Assembly: GCA_023409735.1 (NCBI GenBank)
Contig: JAEYRB010000029.1
Span: 62,001 to 126,000 of the forward strand
Direction of reading: 5' to 3'
Length of the DNA stretch: 64,000 nt
From: Bacillota bacterium
GTDB lineage: Bacteria; Bacillota; Clostridia; Acetivibrionales; DTU013
Under the pieces are notes generated by a model. The model did not search any database. It had not been told where the DNA came from and saw only the letters and a program-made list of their open reading frames with translations. Shown here one piece after another: positions 26,529 through 35,928 of the stretch (its first letter is position 1; every line of letters starts with the position of its first letter). The translations under genes and the position numbers were made by a program.

Positions 26529-28979
26529 TCAGCTTCTGCTGATTTCTCTTACCTTGCGAACGTATATGTTTGTCAATTCCTCGGCAAACTCTGCACTGGC
26601 GCCCTCACTAATAATACTGCACGCTGCCTTCTCTGCATCAGGCAGTACAAGCACCCAGCCACCGTCACTATTATATACCTTAACTCCATCAAGAGTCTCG
26701 ACCCTGCTTCCGCTGTTTTCCTGTATCAGCCTGCGTATTACTTTACCCTTGTCATTCCATCTGCACTCTACCTCTTGCTTGTGCATGTGAATCGAGGGTA
26801 TCATATCAACAAGCTCGGATAAAGTAATACAGTTTGCTGTCATAAAATCTAGAAGCTTTACTAATCCAGCAATAGCATCAAAATGCATAGTAAACTGTTC
26901 GAGAAGCTCTTCCTTTGCGTTTTTTCCTAGAAGCCTCCCCATTATGTCCCTGGTCGACGTTTTTGTCCTTACGACATTTCCGTTATACTCACTTGCAATC
27001 ACATCAACAACGCGGCTGGCAGACTGGGGAACAACAACTGTGCCGCCATTAAGCGTTTTAAAAAGTACAAGTGATATCAGTGCAACAAACATATCTTCAG
27101 TAATAAGTCTGCCTTTTGAATCCACCAGAAGCATTTTTTCACATGCTTCTTCTATAGACACACCAAGATCAAAGGAGCCCCTTTTAACAAAATTGCAAAA
27201 ATCACTAACACTACTTGTATCATTGTAAAGGCTTGTATTGTCAACTATTGGTCTTACCGCCTGACATCCCAATTCATTAAGCAGCCCTGCTACAGTGTCG
27301 TACACAAATTCAGAGTTTGTGATAAGTGCTATTTTATAATCGAGCTTTTCTGATTTAGCACTGTTTAGTATATTTTTTATATAGAATTCATGAAAGCCGT
27401 TTATTTCTTTAACTTCTCTCAGGCAGTCACCTTCACATCTGTTGAAATCATCCCGTACAAAAGCACTTTCTATCTTTCTTTCCATATTTCTATCGATACT
27501 GTTGCCCCTTTTGTCAAGAAAATCAATAACTACTTTAGTTCCTACACCAGGGCACAAACCTATATGGATACCGCCATCAAGCTTGTAAAATCTGACTGCC
27601 GACCTGGCAGACGGCAGCAGCAGCCGCTTAAAATCATTAACCTGAACTCCTGATGAAATCAAACCTGCTGTAAATGCATTTTTTATCATCAGTGTTGCCG
27701 TAGCTTCATCAGAGCTAATACCTATAATACTCTTTTTCCCGTTTACGGCTCCATAAGCAGCTCCAAGCCTTGCTGCAAACTCAGGTGTTATATCAGTATT
27801 TATATCTCCTGTAACACCTCTGTTTCCAAACAACTGTTTTCCGGCTTTAGAACCCCACACAACATTTGTGCTTATCTCTATACCCGGCTCCACAAGCTTA
27901 TCGGGCCATATCTTTGCACCAGGCTTTAGCACCGCATGTTCGCTTATGATGGAGTACTCGCCTGCAACAGATTGTTCAAAGGCATAAGCGCCTTGCTTCA
28001 TGTGCACTCTGTCGCAAATTATGCTGCCTCTCAGCTGCACGCCCATATCAAATGTACAGCTTTTCCATACAATACTCTTCTTTATGCCGCTGCCCTCTGA
28101 TATGACACAGTTATCACCGATGACTGTGTATGGGCCTATGCAGGCTCCCTCTCTTATATGACACCCTGCTCCGATTATACATGGAGACGTGATATTTGCT
28201 CCTTTTTCAATTATTGTATCCCTTCCTGTATAAATGCCCCTTTGCAGCTCATCACCGGACAGAGTTATTCTGACCAAACCGTTCATTATATCCTCGTGCG
28301 CTTTATTATAGGCCGAAGTATCTCCGATATCACACCAGTAATTTTCTGTTATATAACCATACAAAGGCTTGTTTTCACTTAAAAGTATAGGAAAAAGATC
28401 TTTACTGAAGTCAAAAATTTGATTTGGCTTCATATATTTGAAGATCTCAGGTGACAGTATATAAATACCGGTATTGACAGTATCACTAAACACCTCTCCC
28501 CACCCCGGTTTCTCCAAAAAACGTATGATCCTTCCGTCCTTATCTACAACAACAACTCCGTATTCCAATGGTATATCTACTCTTTTAAGTATGATAGTAA
28601 CCATTGCCTTTTTTGACTTGTGATATTCAAATGCACTTTTTATATCTATATCAGTGAGGGCATCTCCACTAACTACTAAAAATGTATCATCAAGAAAGTT
28701 CTCGGCGTTTTTTACGCTTCCGGCCGTCCCTAATGGCTTGGTTTCAATATAATATCGCATTTTAACATTAAATGCAGAACCGTCACCAAAATACTTTTTA
28801 ATCATATCAGGCATGTATTGAAGAGTTGCAGCGATATCAGTAATGCCGTGATATTTAAGAAGCTCTACTATATGCTCCATTACCGGTCTATTAGCTATCG
28901 GTACCATTGGTTTTGGCCTGCCGCATGTAAGTGGTCTGAGCCTTGTGCCTTCACCGCCTGCCATAATTACTGCTTTCAT
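26529..28979 (-). CDS. Sugar nucleotidyltransferase fused to a degenerate phosphohexomutase
   Basis: The N-terminal domain (about 1-235) is a nucleotidyltransferase, with GGEGTRLRPLTCGRPKPMVP at residues 8-27. A left-handed beta-helix (about 250-365) with hexapeptide repeats follows. Residues 380-816 resemble the phosphomannomutase/phosphoglucomutase fold, but the loop that should read T-A-S-H-N-P after GGI instead reads GGIHIGLCPGVGTKV, without the phosphorylated Ser. Related fusions in cyanobacteria are annotated as mannose-1-phosphate guanylyltransferases. The substrate sugar cannot be told from sequence. It is monocistronic. Confidence 0.82.
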   Translation of the reverse strand: MKAVIMAGGEGTRLRPLTCGRPKPMVPIANRPVMEHIVELLKYHGITDIAATLQYMPDMIKKYFGDGSAFNVKMRYYIETKPLGTAGSVKNAENFLDDTFLVVSGDALTDIDIKSAFEYHKSKKAMVTIILKRVDIPLEYGVVVVDKDGRIIRFLEKPGWGEVFSDTVNTGIYILSPEIFKYMKPNQIFDFSKDLFPILLSENKPLYGYITENYWCDIGDTSAYNKAHEDIMNGLVRITLSGDELQRGIYTGRDTIIEKGANITSPCIIGAGCHIREGACIGPYTVIGDNCVISEGSGIKKSIVWKSCTFDMGVQLRGSIICDRVHMKQGAYAFEQSVAGEYSIISEHAVLKPGAKIWPDKLVEPGIEISTNVVWGSKAGKQLFGNRGVTGDINTDITPEFAARLGAAYGAVNGKKSIIGISSDEATATLMIKNAFTAGLISSGVQVNDFKRLLLPSARSAVRFYKLDGGIHIGLCPGVGTKVVIDFLDKRGNSIDRNMERKIESAFVRDDFNRCEGDCLREVKEINGFHEFYIKNILNSAKSEKLDYKIALITNSEFVYDTVAGLLNELGCQAVRPIVDNTSLYNDTSSVSDFCNFVKRGSFDLGVSIEEACEKMLLVDSKGRLITEDMFVALISLVLFKTLNGGTVVVPQSASRVVDVIASEYNGNVVRTKTSTRDIMGRLLGKNAKEELLEQFTMHFDAIAGLVKLLDFMTANCITLSELVDMIPSIHMHKQEVECRWNDKGKVIRRLIQENSGSRVETLDGVKVYNSDGGWVLVLPDAEKAACSIISEGASAEFAEELTNIYVRKVREISRS

Positions 28980-29152
28980 CTTATCATCCCTTCATAAAAA
29001 TAAATTTTAAACAGAAACTTATTCTTGATATTAATTTCTGCCTTTATTGCGGAAACAATACAGATTTATGAATGAATTTAACCGCAAAAAAATGTATATG
29101 CTATAAAGGTTATGAATAACATCACTAAAAAATAATAGATGAGAGGCTCAAT

Positions 29153-29476
29153 ATGGATAAAAACTCAATGAAAAACCTTGAATTCATCACTAATGGTGTT
29201 GCAATATCTCCTGCATCGCCAACTATTGGTGATCACATGACGATCTTATATGATGGCATACTATCAAAAAACGGGGCCAGTGATGTAACAATGCATCTAG
29301 GTTACGGTAATGATTGGAGCAACGAGCAGGATATACCTATGATCAAGCGTTCAACCTGCTTTGAAGCAACGATTCCGGCTTTAAGGAAGGATTTTTTGAA
29401 AATTAGCTTTAAAGATACAAATAACAATATTGATGATAATGATGGTGATGGCTACACCTTTACCATACAGCAATAA
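29153..29476 (+). CDS. Small CBM25-like carbohydrate-binding protein
   Basis: This 107-residue protein appears to be a single beta-sandwich module. Features resembling starch-binding CBM25 are the SPASPTIGDHMTILYDG start, HLGYGNDWSNEQDIPM, and an Asp/Asn-rich end IDDNDGDGYTF. There is no signal peptide and no catalytic domain, so it would act in the cytoplasm, perhaps on glycogen. It is divergently arranged with the nucleotidyltransferase fusion gene. Family is inferred from motifs, not search. Confidence 0.6.
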   Translation: MDKNSMKNLEFITNGVAISPASPTIGDHMTILYDGILSKNGASDVTMHLGYGNDWSNEQDIPMIKRSTCFEATIPALRKDFLKISFKDTNNNIDDNDGDGYTFTIQQ

Positions 29477-29504
29477 TATAAGTTAAGCATCTAAACAAAT
29501 TATT

Positions 29505-29562
29505 AAGGACATTACCTGAATAAACGACACTTTTGTGCCATATCACAGGAATGTCCCTTTTT
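29505..29562 (+). terminator. Terminator after the CBM25-like gene
   Basis: GGACATTACCTG (from 29508) pairs with CAGG-AATGTCC (to 29556) with one bulge, and CTTTTT follows. It lies about 30 bp after the stop codon. Confidence 0.75.
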
Positions 29563-29621
29563 AAACCACTTCGTTTATTACTGTTAGCTTTCTAATGTAA
29601 GCTTACTTTACTTATGGCTTT

Positions 29622-30128
29622 TTACTTCATCATTCTTTTAATGTAGCTTCCTGCATATTTCCATAACGGATACATAACTCCTGTTTGTAAGGGCACTAGA
29701 ATAGCAGATTTGATAATTCTTGCGGGCAGCATGGCAAGAAAGCCCTTACCGTACATGAGCGTAAACCAGTACGTATTTAGTGGTATATCAATAAGCACTG
29801 TAACACATAATACTGCAATCAGAATTCTAAGAACAGTCTTTGGCTTATCATAGAGAATGATACCATAAATAACTCCCGTAAGAAGAGCACTTAGAGTAAG
29901 GCCTGGAAAGTAGGCCCCCTTTGGTGCAACAATCATGCCGATAACATCACCAAGAGCTGCCCCTACTCCACCTATCACAGGGCCAAAAAGCATAGAAGTA
30001 AACATTTGCGGTACAAAGCCAAAGCTTATTCTTAATGTGTCCACCTGGATGACCGGTAACATATGTATCAGGACAACATCCATTGCAATAAGCAGGCCTA
30101 AAAAAACAAAGTTCCTTGTTTTTTTCAT
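29622..30128 (-). CDS. folT: ECF transporter substrate-binding subunit, FolT type
   Basis: S components of energy-coupling-factor transporters bind a vitamin and dock on a shared EcfAAT module. The 168-residue protein has about six TM helices and the motif region RISFGFVPQMFTSMLFGPVIGG, followed by GDVIGM, matching the folate (FolT) family. No EcfA or EcfT gene is nearby, as expected for a group II ECF system. The THF riboswitch upstream supports folate as substrate. The start at 30128 (MKKTRNF) follows GAAAGGAG at about 11 bases. A frame start at 30149 has no such site. Confidence 0.87.
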   Translation of the reverse strand: MKKTRNFVFLGLLIAMDVVLIHMLPVIQVDTLRISFGFVPQMFTSMLFGPVIGGVGAALGDVIGMIVAPKGAYFPGLTLSALLTGVIYGIILYDKPKTVLRILIAVLCVTVLIDIPLNTYWFTLMYGKGFLAMLPARIIKSAILVPLQTGVMYPLWKYAGSYIKRMMK

Positions 30129-30179
30129 TAAAAAAGCATCTCCTTTCATTTAAGTTTCTGCTTTTGATTCAACTAATCA

Positions 30180-30222
30180 AAAACAAAACACCTTCTAAAC
30201 GACATTGCGTCACAGAAGGTAG
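30180..30222 (-). terminator. Terminator of the THF riboswitch expression platform
   Basis: On the minus strand ACCTTCT (30220-30214) pairs with AGAAGGT (30196-30190) and GTTTTGTTTTTG follows. It lies between the aptamer and the folT start, as expected for ligand-controlled termination. Confidence 0.8.
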
Positions 30223-30230
30223 GAAATGCC

Positions 30231-30338
30231 CTCTTGTGGCAGCGGAATGCGACCAATGCACCGCAAATCATCTCAGATTTTTCGTCCAGCGGCAACTTCC
30301 CGTCCGTCTGGCACTTAACGCGCAATAGCCTACTCTGT
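30231..30338 (-). ncRNA. Tetrahydrofolate (THF) riboswitch
   Basis: The minus strand reads GAGTAG, then GCGCGTTAAGTGCCAGACGG, ACGGGAAGTTGCCGCTGGACGAA, GCGGTG and GCATTCCGCTGCC in order. These correspond to the conserved blocks of the THF (folT motif) riboswitch. The gene downstream is a FolT-type transporter, the standard target. Boundaries are approximate. Confidence 0.85.
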
Positions 30339-30519
30339 CATTTGAATTATATTGTCATAATTATAGTCTTCTAATCATTTGATATCAATATACTATATTA
30401 CAAAATTACAAAATTTATATAATTTATATAATAAAGCTGCATTTCGCTTATTTGGTTTTATTACATTCACAACAGTTCCATAAGCTTTGATATATGAATA
30501 ATCACGATAAAGAACCTGT

Positions 30520-30771
30520 TTATTTTTGTATATACTCCTGTAATGCCCTCGCAAGCTGGTCCGGACATGATGTACCTTTACCATCGCAGTCAATTCCCTT
30601 TAGCTTTGTGATAACATCTTGGACAGTCATACCTTCAACAAGCTTGCATATGCCCTTAAGATTTCCGTTACAGCCAGATTTGAAGCTTACCTTCTCGAGC
30701 TTACCACCATTTATTGATATGTTAATTTCTCTTGAGCAAACTCCTCTGGTTCTATAAGTAAATGTATCCAA
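30520..30771 (-). CDS. TIGR03905-family TSCPD-domain protein
   Basis: This small 83-residue protein contains CSREINISINGGKLEKVSF, then GCNGNLKGICKLVEGM, and the TSCPD motif as GTSCPDQLARAL. The family has unknown function and its domain also occurs at the C-terminus of vitamin B12-dependent ribonucleotide reductases. Three to four conserved Cys suggest metal or redox use. Translation starts at TTG (30771) behind GGGGAG. Confidence 0.88.
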   Translation of the reverse strand: MDTFTYRTRGVCSREINISINGGKLEKVSFKSGCNGNLKGICKLVEGMTVQDVITKLKGIDCDGKGTSCPDQLARALQEYIQK

Positions 30772-30960
30772 CTTTTGCTCCCCTTTATATATAAAATCAA
30801 ACTTTATTGTTATACCACAAAATTTCCACCTTGTTCTAACATCTAGTTAATAGAGAAAAATCTTCATGGTATTGCTATGTTTCAACAAGTTATATTACCA
30901 TAAATCCATAAATATGAAAAGAACCCTCAACAAAGCTATAGATAATTTGGCATTTCAACA

Positions 30961-32277
30961 TTACCGTAAGCTATTATACAGAGCGTCTAAAAGCGTACCT
31001 TTAGAGTCCTGGCTTAATTCCCATATGGCAGCTCCAGCAAGGGACTTTGATCTTATATATGCGCCTTTAGCTCTAATTGATCGTGCATCATCATATGAAA
31101 TAAAGGTTGAGCCGTCAAAAAGCCACGGAACCTTTGAAGCAGTATCAAAATATTGTTTATAATTGCTATTGCTCAAATAACTTGAGGCTATGGTGTCGTA
31201 AGATAAGGCAGTACCTCCTGAATGGCTTTGATACAAACCATTATTCATGCTATTTACTTTGTTGTATCTATACCCATAAAACGGTACTCCAACAACTATC
31301 TTTTCAGCAGGAAACCCCGTCGAAAGCCACAAGTTTATGGCTGAGCTGACGCTCCACTTTGTTTCAGGAGACTTGTTATTAGTATAAAGCGGTGCACAAA
31401 AATCAGTATATTTGTCCCATACTGCATGGATATCGTAGGTCATTATATTTGCATAGTCTATGTACTTGTATATATTTTCTAACTCAACATTGTTTACATA
31501 ATCATACCCACAGCCACCTGCAATCGAAAGCAGATAATGCTTTCCGTCTTGTTTTCCTCTTTCATCCAGCTTTTCTCGTATTTTTTGAAGAAGAAGTGTA
31601 AAGTTCCTTTTATCATCCGTTCTTCGTTTATTTGCTGACAAGCCGCCGCTCACCGGATATTCCCAGTCAATATCGATGCCATCAAGGTCATACTTAACAA
31701 TGAATTCTACACAGCTTTCAGCAAATTTTGTCCTTGATGCATCTGTAAGAGCTGCATCCGAATATTTTCCTGACCACGTCCAGCCGCCCACTGATATTAG
31801 CGTTTTCAGGTTCACATTAGCTTTTTTCAAATTATTGAGTTTTTTTATGTTTGCCGGATCAATATCAGGATAGCCTAATTGTATTTTCAGATCATCTCCA
31901 ATATTGGCGAAAGCATAATTAATGTGAGTTAGCTTGGATGCATTTATTTTATCCGGCGTAAAGCCTGAGTAGGCTGTCCATGCTCCATAATAGCCCACTA
32001 TATAGTTTTTCTCCGGCGTTGTTACGGGTCTTGTCACAGTTGATCCATTGATTTTTGCGGCTGATTGTGCTATAAGCATTGCCGCCTTCTCTGCCATTAG
32101 CTTTGCTGCTGACTCTAGCATTGGGTTCTCTTCTGCAGCTGCTGTTGTAATGATTAATCCCGATAGAACTTCTGTGTTATTTCCTTCAACTGCTGAAAAT
32201 GAAAACAGGAATAAAAAAATTATGCTAAAAATAAAAGATTTCTTTAGAAATCTCCTGTTCTTCTTAGTTGCAATCAT
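30961..32277 (-). CDS. Secreted glycoside hydrolase family 18 protein (chitinase-like)
   Basis: The GH18 barrel shows the catalytic DGIDIDWEYP (Glu as acid/base) with preceding SVGGWTWSGKYSD, and later MTYDIHAVWDKYTDF and the terminal LAGAAIWELSQD. A signal peptide or TM anchor (about 12-30) is followed by an Ala-rich helical spacer (about 42-80) and the catalytic domain (about 90-438). The likely substrate is chitin or N-acetylglucosamine polymers. No carbohydrate-binding or dockerin module is seen. GAGGGCGAC precedes the ATG. Confidence 0.92.
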   Translation of the reverse strand: MIATKKNRRFLKKSFIFSIIFLFLFSFSAVEGNNTEVLSGLIITTAAAEENPMLESAAKLMAEKAAMLIAQSAAKINGSTVTRPVTTPEKNYIVGYYGAWTAYSGFTPDKINASKLTHINYAFANIGDDLKIQLGYPDIDPANIKKLNNLKKANVNLKTLISVGGWTWSGKYSDAALTDASRTKFAESCVEFIVKYDLDGIDIDWEYPVSGGLSANKRRTDDKRNFTLLLQKIREKLDERGKQDGKHYLLSIAGGCGYDYVNNVELENIYKYIDYANIMTYDIHAVWDKYTDFCAPLYTNNKSPETKWSVSSAINLWLSTGFPAEKIVVGVPFYGYRYNKVNSMNNGLYQSHSGGTALSYDTIASSYLSNSNYKQYFDTASKVPWLFDGSTFISYDDARSIRAKGAYIRSKSLAGAAIWELSQDSKGTLLDALYNSLR

Positions 32278-32340
32278 AAGTCGCCCTCTATTAAATTCAT
32301 TATAAGTTGGTGTTCTGAGTTCAATAGAATCTCTAGAGAA

Positions 32341-32369
32341 ATAGTATCATCTTAAAAATATTATGTCAA
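32341..32369 (-). promoter_or_regulatory. Predicted sigma-A promoter of the GH18 gene
   Basis: On the minus strand TTGACA (32369-32364) and TACTAT (32346-32341) are 17 bp apart, about 60 bp before the start codon. Confidence 0.7.
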
Positions 32370-32546
32370 CCTTTTAATACTATTATATGGTGTGTAATAG
32401 TAACCAATGTTTATTAACTAATGTATTCATCAGCCAAAACAACTTCAGCTACATAATTGATCAACAGCATTGTTGTTTATTCCAATTGCAGCCTGCTCTC
32501 ATTATAGTTCAATATCATCACAGCTTTTTCTATAGCTGTGAAAGCA

Positions 32547-32804
32547 CTATCCCGGCTTCGTTGCAGCCTCTAAGCATTCCAGGTAACTAAGCGCATATTC
32601 ATTCGATTTCCCACATATCTCCTCTGATGCCTGAAAACTCTGACATACCTTAGGCCTTTCTTGCTTACCGAAAAGTGCACATTCATTATCCCGTGTCAAA
32701 TTGACGCATCTTACGCCTGCCGGTTTTCCATCTGGCATCCCCGGTATGTATGATGATATGGACGGAGCAATACAACAGGCACCACAGCCTTTTCTACATT
32801 TCAT
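32547..32804 (-). CDS. YkgJ-type cysteine-cluster protein
   Basis: This 85-residue protein begins MKCRKGCGACCIAPSIS and later has RCVNLTRDNECALFGKQ and RPKVCQSFQAS, the C-x3-C-x2-CC and following Cys pattern of the YkgJ/zinc- or iron-chelating family. It probably binds a metal or Fe-S cluster. The family has no settled function. GAGG lies upstream of the ATG, and a 7-bp hairpin (32519-32540, CACAGCT/AGCTGTG) follows the gene. Confidence 0.88.
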   Translation of the reverse strand: MKCRKGCGACCIAPSISSYIPGMPDGKPAGVRCVNLTRDNECALFGKQERPKVCQSFQASEEICGKSNEYALSYLECLEAATKPG

Positions 32805-33002
32805 ACAACAGCCTCACTTTCACAAAGCACCTATAATTTGCATATATCATGCCTAAATCCGAGTTGAAACGTAAATTGTCTGTTTCTGGTTTAATTAATG
32901 TCTCCGGAATTTTCATCATACCACACATCATTATAAAAAAGCAGGCAGATTCTGAATTGATTTTAATATCATTTGTTCAATAAGATGATAAACAATATAA
33001 GA

Positions 33003-33042
33003 AAAGACCGGTTTCAATACAATGTATAAAAATCGGTCTTGC
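33003..33042 (-). terminator. Probable terminator of tRNA-Leu(CAA)
   Basis: On the minus strand AAGACCG pairs with CGGTCTT and is followed by TTC. It lies directly after the tRNA 3' end. Confidence 0.65.
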
Positions 33043-33045
33043 TTT

Positions 33046-33132
33046 TGGTGCCGAAGGCCGGACTCGAACCGGCACGGTATCGCTACCGGTGGATTTTGAG
33101 TCCACTACGTCTGCCAATTTCATCACTTCGGC
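33046..33132 (-). tRNA. tRNA-Leu, anticodon CAA
   Basis: On the minus strand GCCGAAG pairs with CTTCGGC, followed by A and encoded CCA. The anticodon stem GTGGA/TCCAC encloses loop CTCAAAA, giving CAA. A long variable arm and a T-loop GGTTCGAGTCC support tRNA-Leu. Confidence 0.96.
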
Positions 33133-33196
33133 AAGTTAATCATGCAAAAGAAATTATACAACAGCCTAGATCTATTGTCAATGAATTTTATTTAGG

Positions 33197-33850
33197 TCAT
33201 CTTCTCATATCTAATACAAGCTCGACTTCTCCTTTGCCAATATTAAGCACTTTTGCAATTTCGTGAATACTCATATTTTGCTGTGACATCCGGATAACCT
33301 CAGAATATTTAGTATTAAGAGGTATAACCTTTTCTTTCTTCTTTGAGACTAGTCCTGAAGTACTGTGTTGGAGTGTGGTATATGCTGATATTACTGAACT
33401 GCCTTTAATAATACTGTCTCCATTCATTGCAGTTAATGTCTTTCCGTCTTCGAGCAGATGACTATCTTCATTCTGTAATTCATCACATTCGGCCTCTGAA
33501 ATCTCTGATACAGACTTAATATTACTTATCATTTCTGTTTTACAAATATTTTTTGATGATATTACAAGATTATCTACCCTTTGTTGAAGCAGCATAACTT
33601 TTTCTTCTGCAAACTTAAGAGTTTTACTTATCTCCTCGTTTTTAGAATCTACTTGATTGACAATATACTCTGAGAATTTGTTAAGCTCATTTACCATTTC
33701 TTCTGCATCAATAACTAATTCATTAAGCTCTTTCTTTTTAGCTTCATAACTACCAATAAAACTAAAAACCTTTTTTCTGCAAAGGTAAATATATATTCCA
33801 AGTGTTGACGCAAGTAGTATTATACAAATACACAGTAAAATGTTGTTCAT
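33197..33850 (-). CDS. DUF6115 / SwrB-like protein
   Basis: This 217-residue protein has an N-terminal TM helix (about 2-22), a coiled coil (about 30-90), a variable middle and a C-terminal helix-turn-helix-like motif (SEVIRMSQQNMSIHEIAKVL). That architecture and the location at the end of the fla/che operon after sigD match Bacillus SwrB, which helps activate flagellar type III export. The start at 33850 (MNNILLC) follows AGAGGTG. The longer frame adds 26 unlikely residues. Confidence 0.68.
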   Translation of the reverse strand: MNNILLCICIILLASTLGIYIYLCRKKVFSFIGSYEAKKKELNELVIDAEEMVNELNKFSEYIVNQVDSKNEEISKTLKFAEEKVMLLQQRVDNLVISSKNICKTEMISNIKSVSEISEAECDELQNEDSHLLEDGKTLTAMNGDSIIKGSSVISAYTTLQHSTSGLVSKKKEKVIPLNTKYSEVIRMSQQNMSIHEIAKVLNIGKGEVELVLDMRR

Positions 33851-33928
33851 AAGCACCTCTTTATCGGCTGCTGACATTCTCAAACGAGCAGCCGCATTTT
33901 TCTTTTGTAATACGCTATAACAATCCAA

Positions 33929-34237
33929 CTAAATTTTTATATCTATTGTACTAATTTTTATTTCGTTCTCTGATAAATCAGTATTAGCTTCATTATTACT
34001 CTTTTTTTTGTTTTTACGGTTATAGCTTCTGTTATCCTTTTGCTTTTGAGATATTCGAACCTCCTGAGCCTGCTCTTGCGAATGTACAAGCTTTGTATAA
34101 TCCTCAGCTTTATTCTGTGTTGCCGTTGTCTGTTGCTGCTGCGCGGATATATACCGCTGCGCTTCGTTACTGCTCGCCTTAGCAGCATCCATTGTTCTTG
34201 GAACCATAATTTGAAAATCAACAGGTCTAATAGACAA
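33929..34237 (-). CDS. Hypothetical Gln-rich small protein in the flagellar operon
   Basis: This 102-residue hydrophilic protein is rich in Gln, Lys and Asn (for example SAQQQQTTATQNKAEDY), without TM segments or a known domain. It starts at TTG (34237) with AAGGATG just upstream, in the gap between the DUF342 gene and the SwrB-like gene. The N-terminus MSIRPVDFQIMVPRT resembles other clostridial proteins from the same operon position, as far as I recall. Function is not known. Confidence 0.65.
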   Translation of the reverse strand: MSIRPVDFQIMVPRTMDAAKASSNEAQRYISAQQQQTTATQNKAEDYTKLVHSQEQAQEVRISQKQKDNRSYNRKNKKKSNNEANTDLSENEIKISTIDIKI

Positions 34238-34260
34238 ATCACATCACATCCTTGTAAATA

Positions 34261-35886
34261 CTACCTATCAATAGCTCCTGCTCTAATATCAGCCCCATCC
34301 CTGTAAAGAGTGCAGTATTGTAGATTTTCACGTACATATAATAAGCTTGTGCCAATAATGACCTTTGTCCCAGGGTATATGTAATTATAGCATCTAATCT
34401 TACCGTATGAATCCTGCTGTAGCTTCGCTTCCATTTGCTCCAATTCATCACTCAGCTCCAGTAGCTTGTTATTTATATAAACCTTCGTCCTTACACTTTT
34501 AGACATCATTTCATGTTTCTCAGGAGTTAGTGCTCCGTTGATTTCAAGTCTCTTTAATATTGTTATTGCTTGTTCTGCCTTTCTCAGATCACCTTCCATT
34601 GAAGAAATCTCAGCTTTAACGCTTTTATATCTTTCTCTGATAGCAGGATCAATACCTACCTCTACTTCAGTTACTGTCGCTAGGTAAGACCCTATCACTT
34701 TTGCCACTATTTCCTTACCGACCTTGCACGAACCTCCGACCAATAGTCCTTTTTTACCTGACAGCTCAAGCTTATTTCCACATTTTACATTACTGTGCAT
34801 AATCGCCTCTGACTTAATGCTGCCATTAGCTTCAACAGTACTATTTTCAATAAACCTGGCTATAATATCACCGCCGCTTTTGAGTACGCCCTTGCCCATG
34901 CCCGACATGCCTCTTTTGAGAATAACGTCGCCACCTGCCTTTATTACCGCACCTTCAACAACACCCCATACTTCAACATTTCCACCCGCTTCTACAGAGA
35001 AGCCTGATAATACATTGCCTCTTATAAGCACATTACCTATAAAATTTATATTCCCGGTTGTATTATCTACATCAGCTGCGACTTCATATGTAGCGAAAAC
35101 ATTTATTTTTCCATCTTGAAAGCTTACCTGCCCATCAATATTTGATAAAAGGCTGTCATTTTCAGGCGAAATAATAGTGTTGCGTCCCCTTGGAAGAGTC
35201 GCAGGTCTACCTGTTATAGAAGGTATTATTCCACCACATACATTTCTACCCGGAGTACCGGGTGATGGTGGAATCAAGCTGCAAAGCTTTTGTCCACTCT
35301 TAACATTTTCTATAAGATTCAATTCTCTGAAATCAACTCTTCCATCTTCAAGAATAGTAGGTTTATTTTCTTTTTGGATATTAAAGAAGAACTCAAGCTT
35401 TCCGTTTTGTCCATTTACTGGCAGTATGCCTTCTGCCACACATATCATTTCGTTATAAACAGGATATTTCACCAGTGATTGTAAGGTGTTTTTATTGATC
35501 CCAAAAATAATACCGTTCCTATTCACAATGCCCATTAATTCATCCACCGTCAGCATTCTTCCATTATCCGGAGATGTTAATGAAATGTAACCTCTCATTT
35601 TATCAGGCGAAACCATGGTGTTTGCTGTTACATCAATTTTCACTTCATTCTGTGGTTCTGCAATTTTTATAGGATTTTTATCGGCTCTCATTACAGCAAA
35701 TTCAATCATTGCTCTGTCAAGGCTCTTTACTTGTTTTCTAACAAGTCTTTCAATAACATCATTGACTTCGATCTTCCTACCTTTGCCGGCTGGAGGATAG
35801 ACAACAATAAATACGCCATCATTCTGGAACAGTAACTGAAAAAAGCCATCATTCACATTGTTGCCAATATATTTTGAATCACTCAA
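34261..35886 (-). CDS. DUF342 (FapA-like) protein
   Basis: The 541-residue soluble protein carries a Gly-rich parallel beta-helix region (about 240-400), with repeated stretches such as VIKAGGDVILKRGMSGMGKG, followed by a coiled coil (about 430-500). DUF342/FapA proteins are common beside motility genes but their role is unclear. The N-terminus has several lysine-rich parts. It starts at TTG (35886), with GGGAGG upstream, 42 bp after sigD. Confidence 0.85.
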   Translation of the reverse strand: MSDSKYIGNNVNDGFFQLLFQNDGVFIVVYPPAGKGRKIEVNDVIERLVRKQVKSLDRAMIEFAVMRADKNPIKIAEPQNEVKIDVTANTMVSPDKMRGYISLTSPDNGRMLTVDELMGIVNRNGIIFGINKNTLQSLVKYPVYNEMICVAEGILPVNGQNGKLEFFFNIQKENKPTILEDGRVDFRELNLIENVKSGQKLCSLIPPSPGTPGRNVCGGIIPSITGRPATLPRGRNTIISPENDSLLSNIDGQVSFQDGKINVFATYEVAADVDNTTGNINFIGNVLIRGNVLSGFSVEAGGNVEVWGVVEGAVIKAGGDVILKRGMSGMGKGVLKSGGDIIARFIENSTVEANGSIKSEAIMHSNVKCGNKLELSGKKGLLVGGSCKVGKEIVAKVIGSYLATVTEVEVGIDPAIRERYKSVKAEISSMEGDLRKAEQAITILKRLEINGALTPEKHEMMSKSVRTKVYINNKLLELSDELEQMEAKLQQDSYGKIRCYNYIYPGTKVIIGTSLLYVRENLQYCTLYRDGADIRAGAIDR

Positions 35887-35928
35887 AATACGAACCTCCC
35901 AATATACAAAATATAAATATTTTAAAGT

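Noticed and set aside
30393..30593. 66-codon minus-strand ORF after the TSCPD gene
   Set aside because: It overlaps the end of the TSCPD gene in another frame and lacks a ribosome site.
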